This document shows positions 8,366 through 21,697 of a stretch of DNA of 64,000 nucleotides, in pieces (the first letter of the stretch is position 1; every line of letters starts with the position of its first letter). The notes beneath the pieces were generated by a model. The model searched no databases. It had not been told where the DNA came from and worked only from the letters and a program-made list of their open reading frames with translations. The translations under genes and the position numbers were made by a program. The stretch lies in contig NZ_SHKI01000002.1 of the NCBI RefSeq assembly GCF_004217175.1, positions 425,000-488,999 of the forward strand, read 5' to 3'. This stretch comes from Leucobacter luti. Lineage in GTDB: Bacteria; Actinomycetota; Actinomycetes; Actinomycetales; Microbacteriaceae.

Positions 8366-9219
8366 GGCTGCTCCCTCTGAGTGGTCTCGGACGCGGGACG
8401 GGCGTGGGGTGCGGGCGGCGCGGGCTGCCCCGGCGGCCGCGACGCTCGGGCCGAGGCGCGGGCGGCGCGATACTCGCGGGCGGCGGCGACCAGCCCGGCG
8501 AAGAGGCGCCGGTCCCGCGGATTTTCCTCAGGGTGCCACTGCACCGCGATCCCGAACGGCACCGAGGTGAGCTCGACGGACTGCACGATCCCGTCCGCGG
8601 TTCGGCTGGTCTCCGTGAGCCCGGCCCCGAGCTCGCCAATTCCCTGGTGGTGGTAGAGGTGCGCGGTGGCGTCGCGCTCGCCGCCGAGCACGTCGGCGAT
8701 GCGTGAGCCGGCGTCCACCTCGACCTCGATCGGGTTGAAGACCCCGCCGCCCAGCTGGTAGCGGTCGTCGCCCACCAGGTCGGGCAGGTGCTGGATCAGT
8801 GTGCCGCCGAGCTCCACGTTGAGCAGTTGCGCGCCCCGGCAGATCCCGAGAAATGGGAGCTCGGCGTCGAGCGCCGCGGTGAGGAGTGCCGCCTCGAACG
8901 CGTCGCGGTCGGCGCGCGGAGCGCCGGTGCGCTCGTGCGCCGCCTCGCCGTAGCGCGCGGGGTCGATGTCGGCGCCGCCCGACAGGATGAGTCCGTCGAG
9001 GGTGGCAACGATCGCGGCGGCGATGTCGGCGTCGATCGGCTGCGGCGGCAGCACCACGGCGATCCCGCCGGCGTCGGTGACGGCGGCGAGGTAGACCTGC
9101 GGGAGGAACGAGGCGCGCACATCCCACACCCCGGTCTGCGCCTGCTCGAGGTAGCTGGTGACGCCGATGATCGGCGCACGCTCGGCGGGGGCCGGACGCT
9201 CAGAGCCGTTCGAAGCCAC
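8362..9219 (-). CDS. gamma-glutamyl-amide hydrolase, class I amidotransferase fold (PuuD-like)
   Basis: Cytoplasmic hydrolase that releases glutamate from a gamma-glutamylated product. The 285-residue protein has LILSGGADIDPARYGE near residue 88, the nucleophile Cys in LGICRGAQLLNVELGG near residue 133, and the His/Glu pair in AVQWHPEE near residue 235, all typical of PuuD (peptidase C26). The GTG at 9217-9219 is preferred; it has GGGAG 7 nt upstream and lies inside the end of the ligase gene (20-bp overlap). The longer frame is out-of-frame ligase sequence. The Pro/Ala/Arg-rich last 35 residues are likely disordered. It is sandwiched in the operon between the ligase and the aldehyde dehydrogenase. 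Confidence 0.88.
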   Translation of the reverse strand: MASNGSERPAPAERAPIIGVTSYLEQAQTGVWDVRASFLPQVYLAAVTDAGGIAVVLPPQPIDADIAAAIVATLDGLILSGGADIDPARYGEAAHERTGAPRADRDAFEAALLTAALDAELPFLGICRGAQLLNVELGGTLIQHLPDLVGDDRYQLGGGVFNPIEVEVDAGSRIADVLGGERDATAHLYHHQGIGELGAGLTETSRTADGIVQSVELTSVPFGIAVQWHPEENPRDRRLFAGLVAAAREYRAARASARASRPPGQPAPPAPHARPASETTQREQP

Positions 9220-10570
9220 GGATGCGCTCCCAATCGGTGACGGCGGCGTCGTAGGCGGCGACCTCGACCCGCGCGGCGTGCGTGTAGTGCTCCACGACCT
9301 CGTCCCCGAAGACCTCGCGGGCGAGCGCCGAGTGCTCGAACAGGTCGGCCGCCTCGTGCAGCGTGGTGGGCACGCGCTCAATGTCGCTCGTGTACGCGTT
9401 GCCGGTGAGCGGCTCGCCGAGTTCGAGCTCGTGCTCGACGCCGTACATGCCCGAGGCGAGCATGCCCGCGACGGCGAGGTACTGATTCACGTCGCCGCCC
9501 GGCACCCGGTTCTCGACGCGCATCGCGTGGCCGCGGCCGACCACGCGGAGCGCGCAGGTGCGATTGTCGTGCCCCCACGCGACGGCGGTCGGCGCGAAGC
9601 TGCCCGGCACGAACCTCTTGTACGAGTTGATGTTCGGTGCGTAGAGCAGCGTGAACTCGCGCATCGCGGCGAGCTGGCCCGCGATGAAGTGGCGGAACAC
9701 GGGGGACATGCCGTCCGCGGCGGTGGGGTCCGAGAACACCGGGACGCCCGCCTCGTCGCGGAGACTCGTGTGGACGTGGCAGCTGTTGCCCTCGCGCTCG
9801 TTGAACTTCGCCATGAACGTGATGCTCTTGCCGTGCGCGGCGGCGATCTCCTTCGACCCGCTCTTGTAGATCGAGTGGTTGTCGCACGTGGGGAGCGCGT
9901 GTGCGTAGCGGAAGGCGATCTCCTGCTGGCCGAGGTTGCACTCGCCCTTCACCCCCTCGCAGTACATGCCCGCGTCGTCCATCGAGTTGCGGATGTCGCG
10001 CAAGAGCGGCTCGAGTCTCGTGGACCCCTGCAGGGCGTAGTCGGTGTTGTAGTCGGATCCGGGGGTGAGGTCCCGGTACCCGTTCTTCCACGCCGAGCGG
10101 TAGTCGTCGTCGAACACGAGGAACTCGAGCTCGGTGCCCACGAACGGGGTGAGGCCGCGCTCGGCGAGACGGTCGATCTGGCGCATGAGGATCGCGCGCG
10201 GCGACACCGAGATGGGCGAGTGATCGCTTGCCTGGGTGAGATCGGCGATCACGAGGGCGGTGCCGGGCAGCCACGGGATCCGGCGCAGCGTGGAGAGATC
10301 CGGCACCATCGCCATGTCGCCGTACCCGCTGTCCCAGCTCGTGAGCGCGTAGCCGTCGATGGTGTTGACGTCGACGTCGACGGTGAGGAGGTAGTTGCAG
10401 CACTCGGCACCGTGCTCCATCGTGTCTTCGAGGAACAGTCGTGCGGACACGCGCTTCCCGACGAGCCGACCCTGCATATCGGTGAAGCCGACGATCACGG
10501 TGTCGATCTCGCGCTGCGCGACCGCCTCGCGCAGCTCGTCGGGGGTGAGGTTGCCACTCGCGGGGATCAT
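9200..10570 (-). CDS. glutamine synthetase-like gamma-glutamyl-amine ligase (PuuA/GlnA4 type)
   Basis: ATP-dependent ligase that joins the gamma-carboxyl of glutamate to an amine. The 456-residue protein has the glutamine synthetase beta-grasp region (IVGFTDMQGRLVGKR near residue 26), the Glu metal ligands in GTELEFLVF, the GKSITFMAKF and NSCHVHTSL ATP/metal segment, and the SYKRFVPGSFAP and RVENRVPGGDVNQYLAVAGML stretches. Divergence from housekeeping GlnA and the neighbouring PuuC/PuuD-like genes indicate a gamma-glutamylpolyamine or gamma-glutamylethanolamide synthetase; Streptomyces GlnA4, active on ethanolamine, is of this type. The ATG has AAGGAG upstream. It is the first gene of the minus-strand operon and faces an ethanolamine-permease-like gene. 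Confidence 0.88.
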   Translation of the reverse strand: MIPASGNLTPDELREAVAQREIDTVIVGFTDMQGRLVGKRVSARLFLEDTMEHGAECCNYLLTVDVDVNTIDGYALTSWDSGYGDMAMVPDLSTLRRIPWLPGTALVIADLTQASDHSPISVSPRAILMRQIDRLAERGLTPFVGTELEFLVFDDDYRSAWKNGYRDLTPGSDYNTDYALQGSTRLEPLLRDIRNSMDDAGMYCEGVKGECNLGQQEIAFRYAHALPTCDNHSIYKSGSKEIAAAHGKSITFMAKFNEREGNSCHVHTSLRDEAGVPVFSDPTAADGMSPVFRHFIAGQLAAMREFTLLYAPNINSYKRFVPGSFAPTAVAWGHDNRTCALRVVGRGHAMRVENRVPGGDVNQYLAVAGMLASGMYGVEHELELGEPLTGNAYTSDIERVPTTLHEAADLFEHSALAREVFGDEVVEHYTHAARVEVAAYDAAVTDWERIRGFERL

Positions 10571-10880
10571 TGTGGTGCTCCTTGCTACTCGTCGTTGAGG
10601 TCTCGGGGCGATCCGACGGAGCCCGTCGGATTTAATGGCCTGTGCTTAGGCCATTAAAGCATGAGGGGTTGCGTGGAGCGCAAGTGTTGCCGCTGAACTT
10701 TTGAGGTTGGTGTGGTGTTCTCGTGTCGGGTGTGCGGGTTTCCGCCGGATCAACTTTTCATTAAAGGTGGTGGCAAGCAACCAATAGGTGGGTATAGTCG
10801 TCCGTGTCATCCCAATGCATCCTGTGTTGGCCGCACCGCTGCGGCCCACAGCTCCTCACAACGTAGTGAAAGGGAAAGAA
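10571..10880. promoter_or_regulatory. divergent control region of the gamma-glutamylation cluster
   Basis: No gene is seen in this 310-bp gap between the ligase and the permease. It contains a 9-bp perfect inverted repeat with a 3-nt loop (10611-10631), an 11-bp perfect palindrome (10631-10658), an extra half-site CATTAAAG at 10759-10766, and a likely -10 box TATAGT at 10793-10798 for the permease. It is visibly AT-richer than the flanking genes. Confidence 0.7.
10631..10658. promoter_or_regulatory. perfect 11-bp inverted repeat, probable GntR operator
   Basis: TTTAATGGCCT at 10631-10641 and AGGCCATTAAA at 10648-10658, separated by 6 nt, form a perfect dyad in the divergent promoter region. 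This is the only strong palindrome of operator size there and fits a dimeric repressor such as the FCD regulator encoded at 5343-6071. The second CATTAAA half-site near the permease promoter supports a repeated binding motif. Confidence 0.6.
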
Positions 10881-12425
10881 ATGGCCAAGGACACTCTCAA
10901 GGTCTCCGGCGTGACCTACACAACCGCCGAGTCAGGGTACTTCGAGAAACGAAAACTCAAGCGCGCGGCCGGGGTCTGGGGGCTGTGGGGCCTCGCGGTC
11001 GGTGCCGTGATCTCCGGTGACTTCTCCGGCTGGAACTTCGGCATTGACGCGGCCGGATTCGGCGGCATGCTGATCGCGTTCGCCGTGCTGATCGTCATGT
11101 ACTACGGCCTCATCTTCTCGATCGGCGAGATGTCGGCCGCGATGCCGCACACCGGCGGCGCCTACTCGTTCGGCCGCGCGGCGATGGGCCCGTGGGGCGG
11201 TTTCGTGACCGGCCTCGCCGAGACCGTCGAGTACGTCGCCACCACGGCGGTGATCGTGTTCTTCTCTGCCTCGTACGCAAACGGGATCACGAGCGAGCTG
11301 CTCGGACTATCACTCCCGTCGTGGGTGTGGTGGATCATCCTCTACGCGCTCTTCATCGGCCTGAACACCGCGGGCGCGGCGATCTCGTTCAAGTTTGCGA
11401 TCATCGTCTCGGTGATCTCGATCGCGATCATCCTGCTGTTTTCAGCGATGGCGATCTTCAGCGGGGCGTTCAGCTGGGACGCCCTCTGGAACATCGAGCC
11501 GGACACCGGCCAGAACGTGTTCCTGCCACACGGCGTACTCCCCATCCTGTTTGCCATGCCGTTCGCGATGTGGTTCTTCCTCGGGATCGAAGAGCTGCCG
11601 CTCGCCGCCGAGGAGTCACACGACCCCGTGCGCGACATCCCGCGCGCCGGCCTCTGGGCCCGCGGCACGCTGATCGTCACCGGCCTGCTCGTGCTGTTTC
11701 TCAACACCGGCGTGCTCGGCGCGGAGGAAATGGGCACGGCTGGCGAGCCGCTGCTCGACGGGTTCCGCGTGATCGTGGGCGACCAGCTCGCGGCCGTGCT
11801 CGCGCTGTTCGCGATCATCGGCCTGTTCGCCTCCCTGCAGGGGATCATGTTCGCGTACGGCCGCAACATGTACTCGCTGTCGCGCGCGGGCTACTACCCG
11901 AAGTTCCTCTCGCTCACGGGCACGCGTCAGACCCCGTGGGTCGCGCTGCTCGCCGGCGCGATCATCGGGTTCGTGGCGCTCGTAATCGTCGACCTCGCGG
12001 GTGGCGCGGACGGCGTCGCCGGTGCGATCGTGCTCAACATTGCGGTGTGGGGCGCGGTGCTCGCCTACTTCATGCAGATGGTGTCGTTCTTGATCCTCCG
12101 CAAGAAATACCCGAACGCGAAGCGCCCGTACCGCAGCCCGTGGGGCGTCTTCGGCGCTTGGTCGGCGGCGGTAATCGCGGCGCTGATCTTCGTCGGGTTC
12201 CTGCTCAACGAGACCTTCCAACCGGCGATCATCGCGATCGTGGTCGTCTACGTGATCGCGCTCGCCGTGTTCGGGATCTACGGGCGGCACCACCTCGTGC
12301 TCTCACCCGAGGAGGAATACGCCGTCTCCGGTGGGCTGCACGGCGACCCGCAGGCGGAGGGCTACGGCGGCGCGGTGGAGGAGGAGATTCTCGCGCTCGA
12401 CGGCACCGACCCCGAGCCGAAGTAG
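10881..12425 (+). CDS. APC-family permease, ethanolamine-permease-like
   Basis: A 514-residue, 12-helix amino acid/polyamine/organocation transporter of the inner membrane. The N-terminal membrane region WGLAVGAVISGDFSGWNFG and EMSAAMPHTGGAYSF closely resemble the ethanolamine permease branch of the APC family. The C-terminal 40 residues are acidic and cytoplasmic. The ATG at 10881 is preferred because the conserved N-terminus begins there; AAAGGGAAAG precedes it. It is transcribed away from the gamma-glutamyl ligase operon, and would import the amine substrate. Ethanolamine, rather than putrescine, is the best guess for the substrate, from family resemblance. Confidence 0.85.
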   Translation: MAKDTLKVSGVTYTTAESGYFEKRKLKRAAGVWGLWGLAVGAVISGDFSGWNFGIDAAGFGGMLIAFAVLIVMYYGLIFSIGEMSAAMPHTGGAYSFGRAAMGPWGGFVTGLAETVEYVATTAVIVFFSASYANGITSELLGLSLPSWVWWIILYALFIGLNTAGAAISFKFAIIVSVISIAIILLFSAMAIFSGAFSWDALWNIEPDTGQNVFLPHGVLPILFAMPFAMWFFLGIEELPLAAEESHDPVRDIPRAGLWARGTLIVTGLLVLFLNTGVLGAEEMGTAGEPLLDGFRVIVGDQLAAVLALFAIIGLFASLQGIMFAYGRNMYSLSRAGYYPKFLSLTGTRQTPWVALLAGAIIGFVALVIVDLAGGADGVAGAIVLNIAVWGAVLAYFMQMVSFLILRKKYPNAKRPYRSPWGVFGAWSAAVIAALIFVGFLLNETFQPAIIAIVVVYVIALAVFGIYGRHHLVLSPEEEYAVSGGLHGDPQAEGYGGAVEEEILALDGTDPEPK

Positions 12426-12521
12426 CCGGTCCCGGGGCCGCACGCGGCTCGCGCTCGCGGCGGCCCCGGGCGCCACACCCCACGACATCGCCCGCGATGC
12501 TATGGTGGGAGAACTCTTGAA

Positions 12522-12533
12522 TACTGGCCAGTA
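12522..12533. promoter_or_regulatory. 12-bp perfect palindrome just upstream of the glycine riboswitch
   Basis: TACTGGCCAGTA lies immediately before the first riboswitch helix and after a possible -10 box TATGGT. It may bind a regulator of the gcv operon or simply overlap the transcription start. Its role is unknown. Confidence 0.4.
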
Positions 12534-12539
12534 AGTTGT

Positions 12540-12737
12540 GGCGGGAGAGTCCGGGAACCGCGTGCGGGGTCCCGGCGCCGTAGGAGCAATTCCTCCCCGG
12601 GAATCTCTCAGGCACCCGTACCGCTACAGCACGGCAACTCTGGAAAGCAGCCGGTGTATCCGGCTCACCGACGGTGCAAGGGCGCCCCGATCTCGATCGG
12701 CGCGTCTGAATCTCTCAGGTTCCGTAACAGAGCGGGG
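12540..12737 (+). ncRNA. tandem glycine riboswitch (two aptamers)
   Basis: Two consecutive glycine aptamers lie in the leader of gcvP. Aptamer 1 (about 12540-12645) shows GCGGGAGAG pairing with AATCTCTCAGGCACC, plus GCGCCGTAGGAGCAA. Aptamer 2 (about 12650-12737) shows CGGTGCAAGGGCGCC, then a second AATCTCTCAGGTTCC and GTAACAGAGCGGGGAGG. The repeated TCTCTCAGG followed by a Y-rich strand and CAGAG-type closure is the hallmark of this class. Glycine binding normally turns on the glycine cleavage genes. The expression platform must lie in the 12738-12786 stretch before the gcvP start; a GGGCGCAGGCGCGCCC hairpin there could hide or free the ribosome binding site. Confidence 0.92.
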
Positions 12738-12786
12738 AGGATCCCATCTCGGGCGCAGGCGCGCCCGCGCACCCACGGAGATCCTC

Positions 12787-15639
<2,853 letters not shown>

Positions 15640-15649
15640 GGGATCACCG

Positions 15650-16780
15650 ATGACCACCACCGCAGCACAGGCCGCACCGGCGCAGACCGCGCTGTATCCC
15701 GAGCACGCCGCCCTCGGCGCCTCGTTCACCGACTTCGGCGGCTGGGACATGCCGCTGAAGTACGGCTCAGAGCTCGCCGAGCACCGCGCGGTGCGCGCGG
15801 CCGCCGGGCTGTTCGACCTGTCCCACATGGGGGAGATCCGGGTCACGGGGCCCGACGCCGGGAAGTTTCTCAACACCGCGCTCGTGGGCAACCTTGCCGT
15901 GGTCGCGGTCGGCCGCGCGAAGTACTCGCTCATGTGCGACGCGGCCGGCGGGATCATCGACGACCTGATCTCGTACCGGCTCGGCGACGAGGAGTTCCTC
16001 GTGGTGCCGAACGCGGGGAACGCCCCGATGGTCGCCGCCGAGTTTGCCGCGCGCGCTGAGGGTTTCGACGTGACCGTCGCCGACGAATCAGCCGCGACGA
16101 GCCTGATCGCCGTGCAGGGGCCGGCCGCCGCCCAAATCCTGCTCGCGCTCGTGCCCGCGGAGCAGCACGCGCTCGTGAGCGAGCTGCGCTACTACGCCGC
16201 GGCTCCGGCGACCGTGGCCGGCCTCGACGTGCTGCTCGCCCGCACCGGCTACACGGGGGAAGACGGCTTCGAGCTCTACCTGCCCAACGCGCGGGCTGCC
16301 GAGCTGTGGCGGGCGCTGCTCGCCGCGGGGGAGCCGCTCGGGCTGATCCCCGCCGGACTCGCCGCCCGCGACTCGCTCCGGCTTGAGGCCGGCATGCCGC
16401 TGTACGGCAACGAGCTCGGCCGCGATGTCACGCCGTTCGCGGCCGGGCTCGGACCGGTGGTGTCGTTCAAGAAGGACGAGCGCTTCATCGGCCGCGACGC
16501 GCTCGAGGCGCTCCGCGAGGCCGGCCCCACGCGCGTGCTGGTGGGCCTGCGTGGCTCGGGCCGCCGCGCAGGGCGCGCGGGGTACCCGGTGCTCGCCGAC
16601 GGGGTGCAGATCGGCGAGGTCACGAGCGGCCAGCCGTCGCCCACCCTCGGGTACCCAATCGCGCTCGCCTCGGTCGATCCGGCCTACGCGGCGGTCGGCA
16701 CCGAGCTCGCCGTCGACCTGCGGGGCAAGCCTGAGCCGTTCACCGTCGTCGAACTGCCGTTTTACTCGCGCCCGCAGTAG
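15650..16780 (+). CDS. gcvT: glycine cleavage system aminomethyltransferase, T-protein
   Basis: Transfers the methylene group from the aminomethyl-lipoyl GcvH to tetrahydrofolate and releases ammonia. The 376-residue protein has the N-terminal DFGGWDMPLKYGSELAEHRAVR, the folate-site segment FDLSHMGEIRVTG, TGYTGEDGFELY near residue 195, and the barrel C-terminal domain with GEVTSGQPSPTLG. The ATG at 15650 is 10 bp after the gcvP stop and is preceded by AGGGGAT. The conserved N-terminus begins about 14 residues in, so the start is secure within the operon. Confidence 0.97.
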   Translation: MTTTAAQAAPAQTALYPEHAALGASFTDFGGWDMPLKYGSELAEHRAVRAAAGLFDLSHMGEIRVTGPDAGKFLNTALVGNLAVVAVGRAKYSLMCDAAGGIIDDLISYRLGDEEFLVVPNAGNAPMVAAEFAARAEGFDVTVADESAATSLIAVQGPAAAQILLALVPAEQHALVSELRYYAAAPATVAGLDVLLARTGYTGEDGFELYLPNARAAELWRALLAAGEPLGLIPAGLAARDSLRLEAGMPLYGNELGRDVTPFAAGLGPVVSFKKDERFIGRDALEALREAGPTRVLVGLRGSGRRAGRAGYPVLADGVQIGEVTSGQPSPTLGYPIALASVDPAYAAVGTELAVDLRGKPEPFTVVELPFYSRPQ

Positions 16781-16925
16781 CGCCTGCCCCGGCCGGGCAA
16801 CCGCCGAGTGCCGCCCGGGCGTTCCCGGGAGTCGCCCGGTCAGCACCCAGCACCCAGCACCCCGCACCTAGACCTCCCCACCAGCTTTCCCGAACACCCT
16901 CACCTCACACAAAGGAACACACATC

Positions 16926-17303
16926 ATGAGCAAGGTTCAGACCGGACTCCAGTACTCCGCCGAACACGAGTGGATCACCGCCGAGTCGCCCGCCACGATC
17001 GGCGTGAGCCAGGTCGCCGCCGACGCCCTCGGTGAGGTCGTCTACGTTGAGCTCCCCGCGGTCGGGACCGCGGTCACCGCGGGCGGCGTCTGCGGCGAGA
17101 TCGAGTCGACGAAGTCGGTCTCAGAGATCTACTCGCCCGTGGCCGGCGAGGTCGTCGAGGTAAACCAGGCCGTGGTCGACGACCCCGCGCTCGTCAACTC
17201 GGATCCGTACGGCGCCGCCTGGCTGTTCAAGGTTGCCGTCACCGAGTTCGGTCCGCTGCTCAGCGCCGAGCAGTACGCCGCAGACAACGGGGCAGAATTG
17301 TGA
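16926..17303 (+). CDS. gcvH: glycine cleavage system H-protein
   Basis: Small lipoylated carrier shuttling the aminomethyl group among P, T and L proteins. The 125-residue protein has the lipoyl-attachment motif [15 protein letters not shown] with K63 as the modified lysine, and the usual YSAEHEWI start. ATG 16926 is preceded by AAAGGAACACACATC. There is a 145-bp gap after gcvT with ACCCAGC-type repeats but no gene. The stop overlaps the glyA GTG by 4 bp. The L-protein (lpd) is not in this window. Confidence 0.97.
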   Translation: MSKVQTGLQYSAEHEWITAESPATIGVSQVAADALGEVVYVELPAVGTAVTAGGVCGEIESTKSVSEIYSPVAGEVVEVNQAVVDDPALVNSDPYGAAWLFKVAVTEFGPLLSAEQYAADNGAEL

Positions 17304-18631
17304 CCGCCCGCTTCACCCCCGTCACCTCGCCCTCGCTCGACGTGCCGATCGCGCAGCTCGACCCCGAGGTCGCAGCGCGCATCGACGCCGAGCTCGCGCG
17401 GCAGCGCCGCGGCCTTGAGATGATTGCCTCAGAGAATCACACGGCCGTTGCGGTGATGCAGGCCCAGGGGTCGGTGCTCACGAACAAGTACGCCGAGGGC
17501 TACCCCGGGCGCCGCTACTACGGCGGCTGCGAAGAGGTCGACGTGATCGAGACGCTGGCGATCGAGCGCGTTAAGGCACTCTTTGGCGCCGAGTTCGCAA
17601 ACGTGCAGCCGCACTCCGGCGCGCAGGCAAACGCCGCGGTGATGCACGCGCTCATCCGGCCGGGCGACACGATCCTCGGCCTCAACCTGGCGCACGGCGG
17701 GCACCTCACCCACGGGATGAAGATCAACTTCTCGGGGCGGCTCTACGAGGTCGCGGCGTACGGGGTCGACGAGGAGACACTCCGGGTCGACATGGACGAG
17801 GTCGCGCGCCTCGCCCAGGAGCACCGGCCCAAGCTGATCATCGCCGGCTGGTCCGCCTACTCCCGCCGGCTTGACTTCGCGCGCTTCCGTGAAATCGCCG
17901 ATGAGGTGGGCGCCTACCTCTTCGTGGACATGGCGCACTTCGCCGGGCTCGTCGCCGCGGGGCTCCACCCAAACCCGGTGCCGCACGCCCACGTCACCTC
18001 GTCGACGACGCACAAGACCCTCGCCGGTCCGCGGGGCGGAATCATCCTCACCAACGACGCCGACATCGCGAAGAAGATCAACTCCGCGGTGTTCCCCGGG
18101 CAGCAGGGCGGGCCGCTCGAGCACGTCATCGCGGGCAAGGCCGTCGCGTTCGGGATCGCGGCGACGCCGGAGTTCGCCGAGCGACAGCAGCGCACGATCA
18201 TGGGGGCGCGGATCCTCGCCGAGCGCCTGGTCCGCGAGGACGTGACCGCGTGCGGCGTGAGCGTGCTCACGGGCGGCACCGATGTGCACCTGGTGCTCGT
18301 CGACCTGCGCAACTCGGTGCTCGACGGGCAAGCAGCGGAGGATCTGCTCGCCGAGGTGGAGATCACCGTCAACCGCAACGCGGTGCCGTTCGACCCGCGC
18401 CCGCCGATGGTCACGAGCGGGCTGCGCATCGGCACCCCGGCGCTCGCCACCCGCGGCTTCAGCGACGCAGCGTTTGCGGAGGTCGCCGACGTCATCGCCG
18501 AGACCCTCATCGCGGGCACCGCTCCGGGCGGGGCCGACCCCGCGACCATCGCGGCGCTGCGGGCCCGCGTCGACGTGCTCGCGGCGGAGCATCCCCTCTA
18601 CCCGGGCGTCGCAGACCTGAGCGCAGAGTAA
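17300..18631 (+). CDS. glyA: serine hydroxymethyltransferase
   Basis: PLP enzyme interconverting serine and glycine with tetrahydrofolate/5,10-methylene-THF. The 443-residue protein has [49 protein letters not shown] and the PLP lysine K239 in [13 protein letters not shown]. The GTG start overlaps the gcvH stop (GTGA), so it is translationally coupled. In this operon it would combine a second glycine with the methylene-THF made by the cleavage system to form serine. Confidence 0.97.
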   Translation: MTARFTPVTSPSLDVPIAQLDPEVAARIDAELARQRRGLEMIASENHTAVAVMQAQGSVLTNKYAEGYPGRRYYGGCEEVDVIETLAIERVKALFGAEFANVQPHSGAQANAAVMHALIRPGDTILGLNLAHGGHLTHGMKINFSGRLYEVAAYGVDEETLRVDMDEVARLAQEHRPKLIIAGWSAYSRRLDFARFREIADEVGAYLFVDMAHFAGLVAAGLHPNPVPHAHVTSSTTHKTLAGPRGGIILTNDADIAKKINSAVFPGQQGGPLEHVIAGKAVAFGIAATPEFAERQQRTIMGARILAERLVREDVTACGVSVLTGGTDVHLVLVDLRNSVLDGQAAEDLLAEVEITVNRNAVPFDPRPPMVTSGLRIGTPALATRGFSDAAFAEVADVIAETLIAGTAPGGADPATIAALRARVDVLAAEHPLYPGVADLSAE

Positions 18632-18640
18632 GGAGACCCC

Positions 18641-20071
<1,431 letters not shown>

Positions 20072-20125
20072 CCGCTCCGGGGATGACGCTCGCGGTGCGC
20101 GGTGTGCGCCCCCTACGATAAACCC

Positions 20126-21571
20126 ATGAGTGAAACCCCCGCGAGCCCCGAGCGCTCGCTGTCGCAGCGGCTCGACGCGCTTCCGTTCACGAAGAAGCAC
20201 GCCAAACTTCTCACCGGATCAGGCCTCGGCTGGGCGCTCGACGCGATGGACGTGGGCCTGATCTCCTTCATCATCGCCGCACTGACCCAGCACTGGGGCA
20301 TCACCACGGGCGAGGCCGGGCTCATCGCCTCGATCGGCTTCCTCGGGATGGCGATCGGCGCGAGCCTCGGTGGCCTCCTCGCCGACCGGTTTGGGCGGCG
20401 CCAGGTGTTCGCGCTCACCCTGCTCATCTACGGGCTCGCGACGGGGGCCAGCGCCCTCGTCGGCGGGATCGCGGCGCTGCTCGTGCTCCGCTTCCTCGTG
20501 GGCCTCGGGCTCGGCGCCGAGCTGCCCGTCGCGTCGACCTACGTCAGCGAGTTCGCGCCCGCGCGCATCCGCGGCAGGCTCATCGTGATCCTCGAGGCGT
20601 TCTGGGCGGTCGGCTGGACCGCTGCGGCCGTGATCGGCTACTTCGTGGTGCCCGCGTCCGAGGACGGGTGGCGCTGGGCGTTCGCGCTCGGAGCGATCCC
20701 GGCCGTGTACGCGCTGGTGGTGCGCTGGGGGCTGCCCGAATCGCCGCGGTGGCTCGCCGGGCGCGGCCGGGTCGCCGAGGCCGAGCGGATCGTGGCGGAG
20801 TTCGAGGCGGCCGCGGCCGGGCCGGTCGCCGATGGTGCCGCGTCCGGTGTTGGTGCCGGTGCGGGTGTCGCGCCGGGGCCCGTCGCGGCACCGGCGGGGG
20901 GCGCTGATCAGGCGGTCGCTTCGGCGGCCGCCCCGGCCGCCCCGGCCGCCGCGCCGATCGCGGCCTCCGCCGGGGGCCGGCTTGCCGGGCTCTGGGCCCG
21001 CGAGTTCCGCGGCCGCACCCTGTCGATCTGGGTGGTGTGGTTCTGCGTCAACTTCGCGTACTACGGCGCGTTCATCTGGATTCCGAGCATCCTGGTCGAC
21101 GCCGGGTTCAGCCTGGTGCGCTCGTTCGGCTTCACGCTCATCATCACCCTCGCGCAGCTGCCCGGCTACGCCGTGGCCGCCTGGCTGATCGAGAAGTGGG
21201 GCCGCCGCCCCACCCTCTCGGTGTTCCTCGTCGGCTCCGCGGCGTCGGCCGTGGTGTTCGGCACCGCCGACACCGAGACCGCGATCGTGGCGGCGGGCAT
21301 GGCGCTCTCGTTCTTCAACCTCGGCGCGTGGGGTGCGCTCTACGCGGTCACGCCCGAGATCTACCCCACCTCGCTCCGAGGCACCGGCGCGGGGTGGGCG
21401 GCCGGCGTCGGCAGGATCGCGTCGATTGTCGCTCCGCTGCTCGTCCCGGTCATGCTCGTCGGCATCGGCACCGCCTTCACCTTCGCCGTGTTCGCGGCGT
21501 TCTTCGTGATCGCGGCCGCGGCCACCTGGGGGCTCGTCGATCGCCGCGGGCAGGCGCTCGACGACCGGTAG
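20126..21571 (+). CDS. MFS transporter, sugar/aromatic-acid porter type
   Basis: A 481-residue, 12-helix major facilitator of the inner membrane. It has the loop 2-3 motif GGLLADRFGRRQVF, the SP/NiaP-like PESPRWL motif near residue 210, and the second-half repeat IEKWGRRPTL. The central cytoplasmic loop is expanded by about 60 Ala/Gly/Pro/Val residues that look disordered. ATG 20126 is preceded by TACGAT (20114-20119) with exactly 6 nt between, and no Shine-Dalgarno sequence, so it is probably leaderless. It follows sdaA on the same strand but has its own promoter. It may carry a carboxylate or nicotinate-like compound; the substrate is not determinable. Confidence 0.85.
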   Translation: MSETPASPERSLSQRLDALPFTKKHAKLLTGSGLGWALDAMDVGLISFIIAALTQHWGITTGEAGLIASIGFLGMAIGASLGGLLADRFGRRQVFALTLLIYGLATGASALVGGIAALLVLRFLVGLGLGAELPVASTYVSEFAPARIRGRLIVILEAFWAVGWTAAAVIGYFVVPASEDGWRWAFALGAIPAVYALVVRWGLPESPRWLAGRGRVAEAERIVAEFEAAAAGPVADGAASGVGAGAGVAPGPVAAPAGGADQAVASAAAPAAPAAAPIAASAGGRLAGLWAREFRGRTLSIWVVWFCVNFAYYGAFIWIPSILVDAGFSLVRSFGFTLIITLAQLPGYAVAAWLIEKWGRRPTLSVFLVGSAASAVVFGTADTETAIVAAGMALSFFNLGAWGALYAVTPEIYPTSLRGTGAGWAAGVGRIASIVAPLLVPVMLVGIGTAFTFAVFAAFFVIAAAATWGLVDRRGQALDDR

Positions 21572-21697
21572 CGCGCGCGAGGCGGCGCGGGGGTCCGCGG
21601 TGGGCCTCGCGACGAACTGGCCGCGGCGGCGGGCCGCGGGGCGCTCCGGCGAGGGCGGCGGCGGAATAGCGGGGCGGCCGCGAGCGTTTGTTGACAC

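Noticed and set aside
8362..10570. A complete Puu putrescine pathway
   Set aside because: No PuuB-like FAD oxidase is present in the cluster, and an SDR occupies the place of the missing oxidation step.
16781..16925. A small gene between gcvT and gcvH
   Set aside because: The stretch is ACCCAGC-type repetitive sequence with no conserved frame; only the gcvH ribosome binding site is recognisable.
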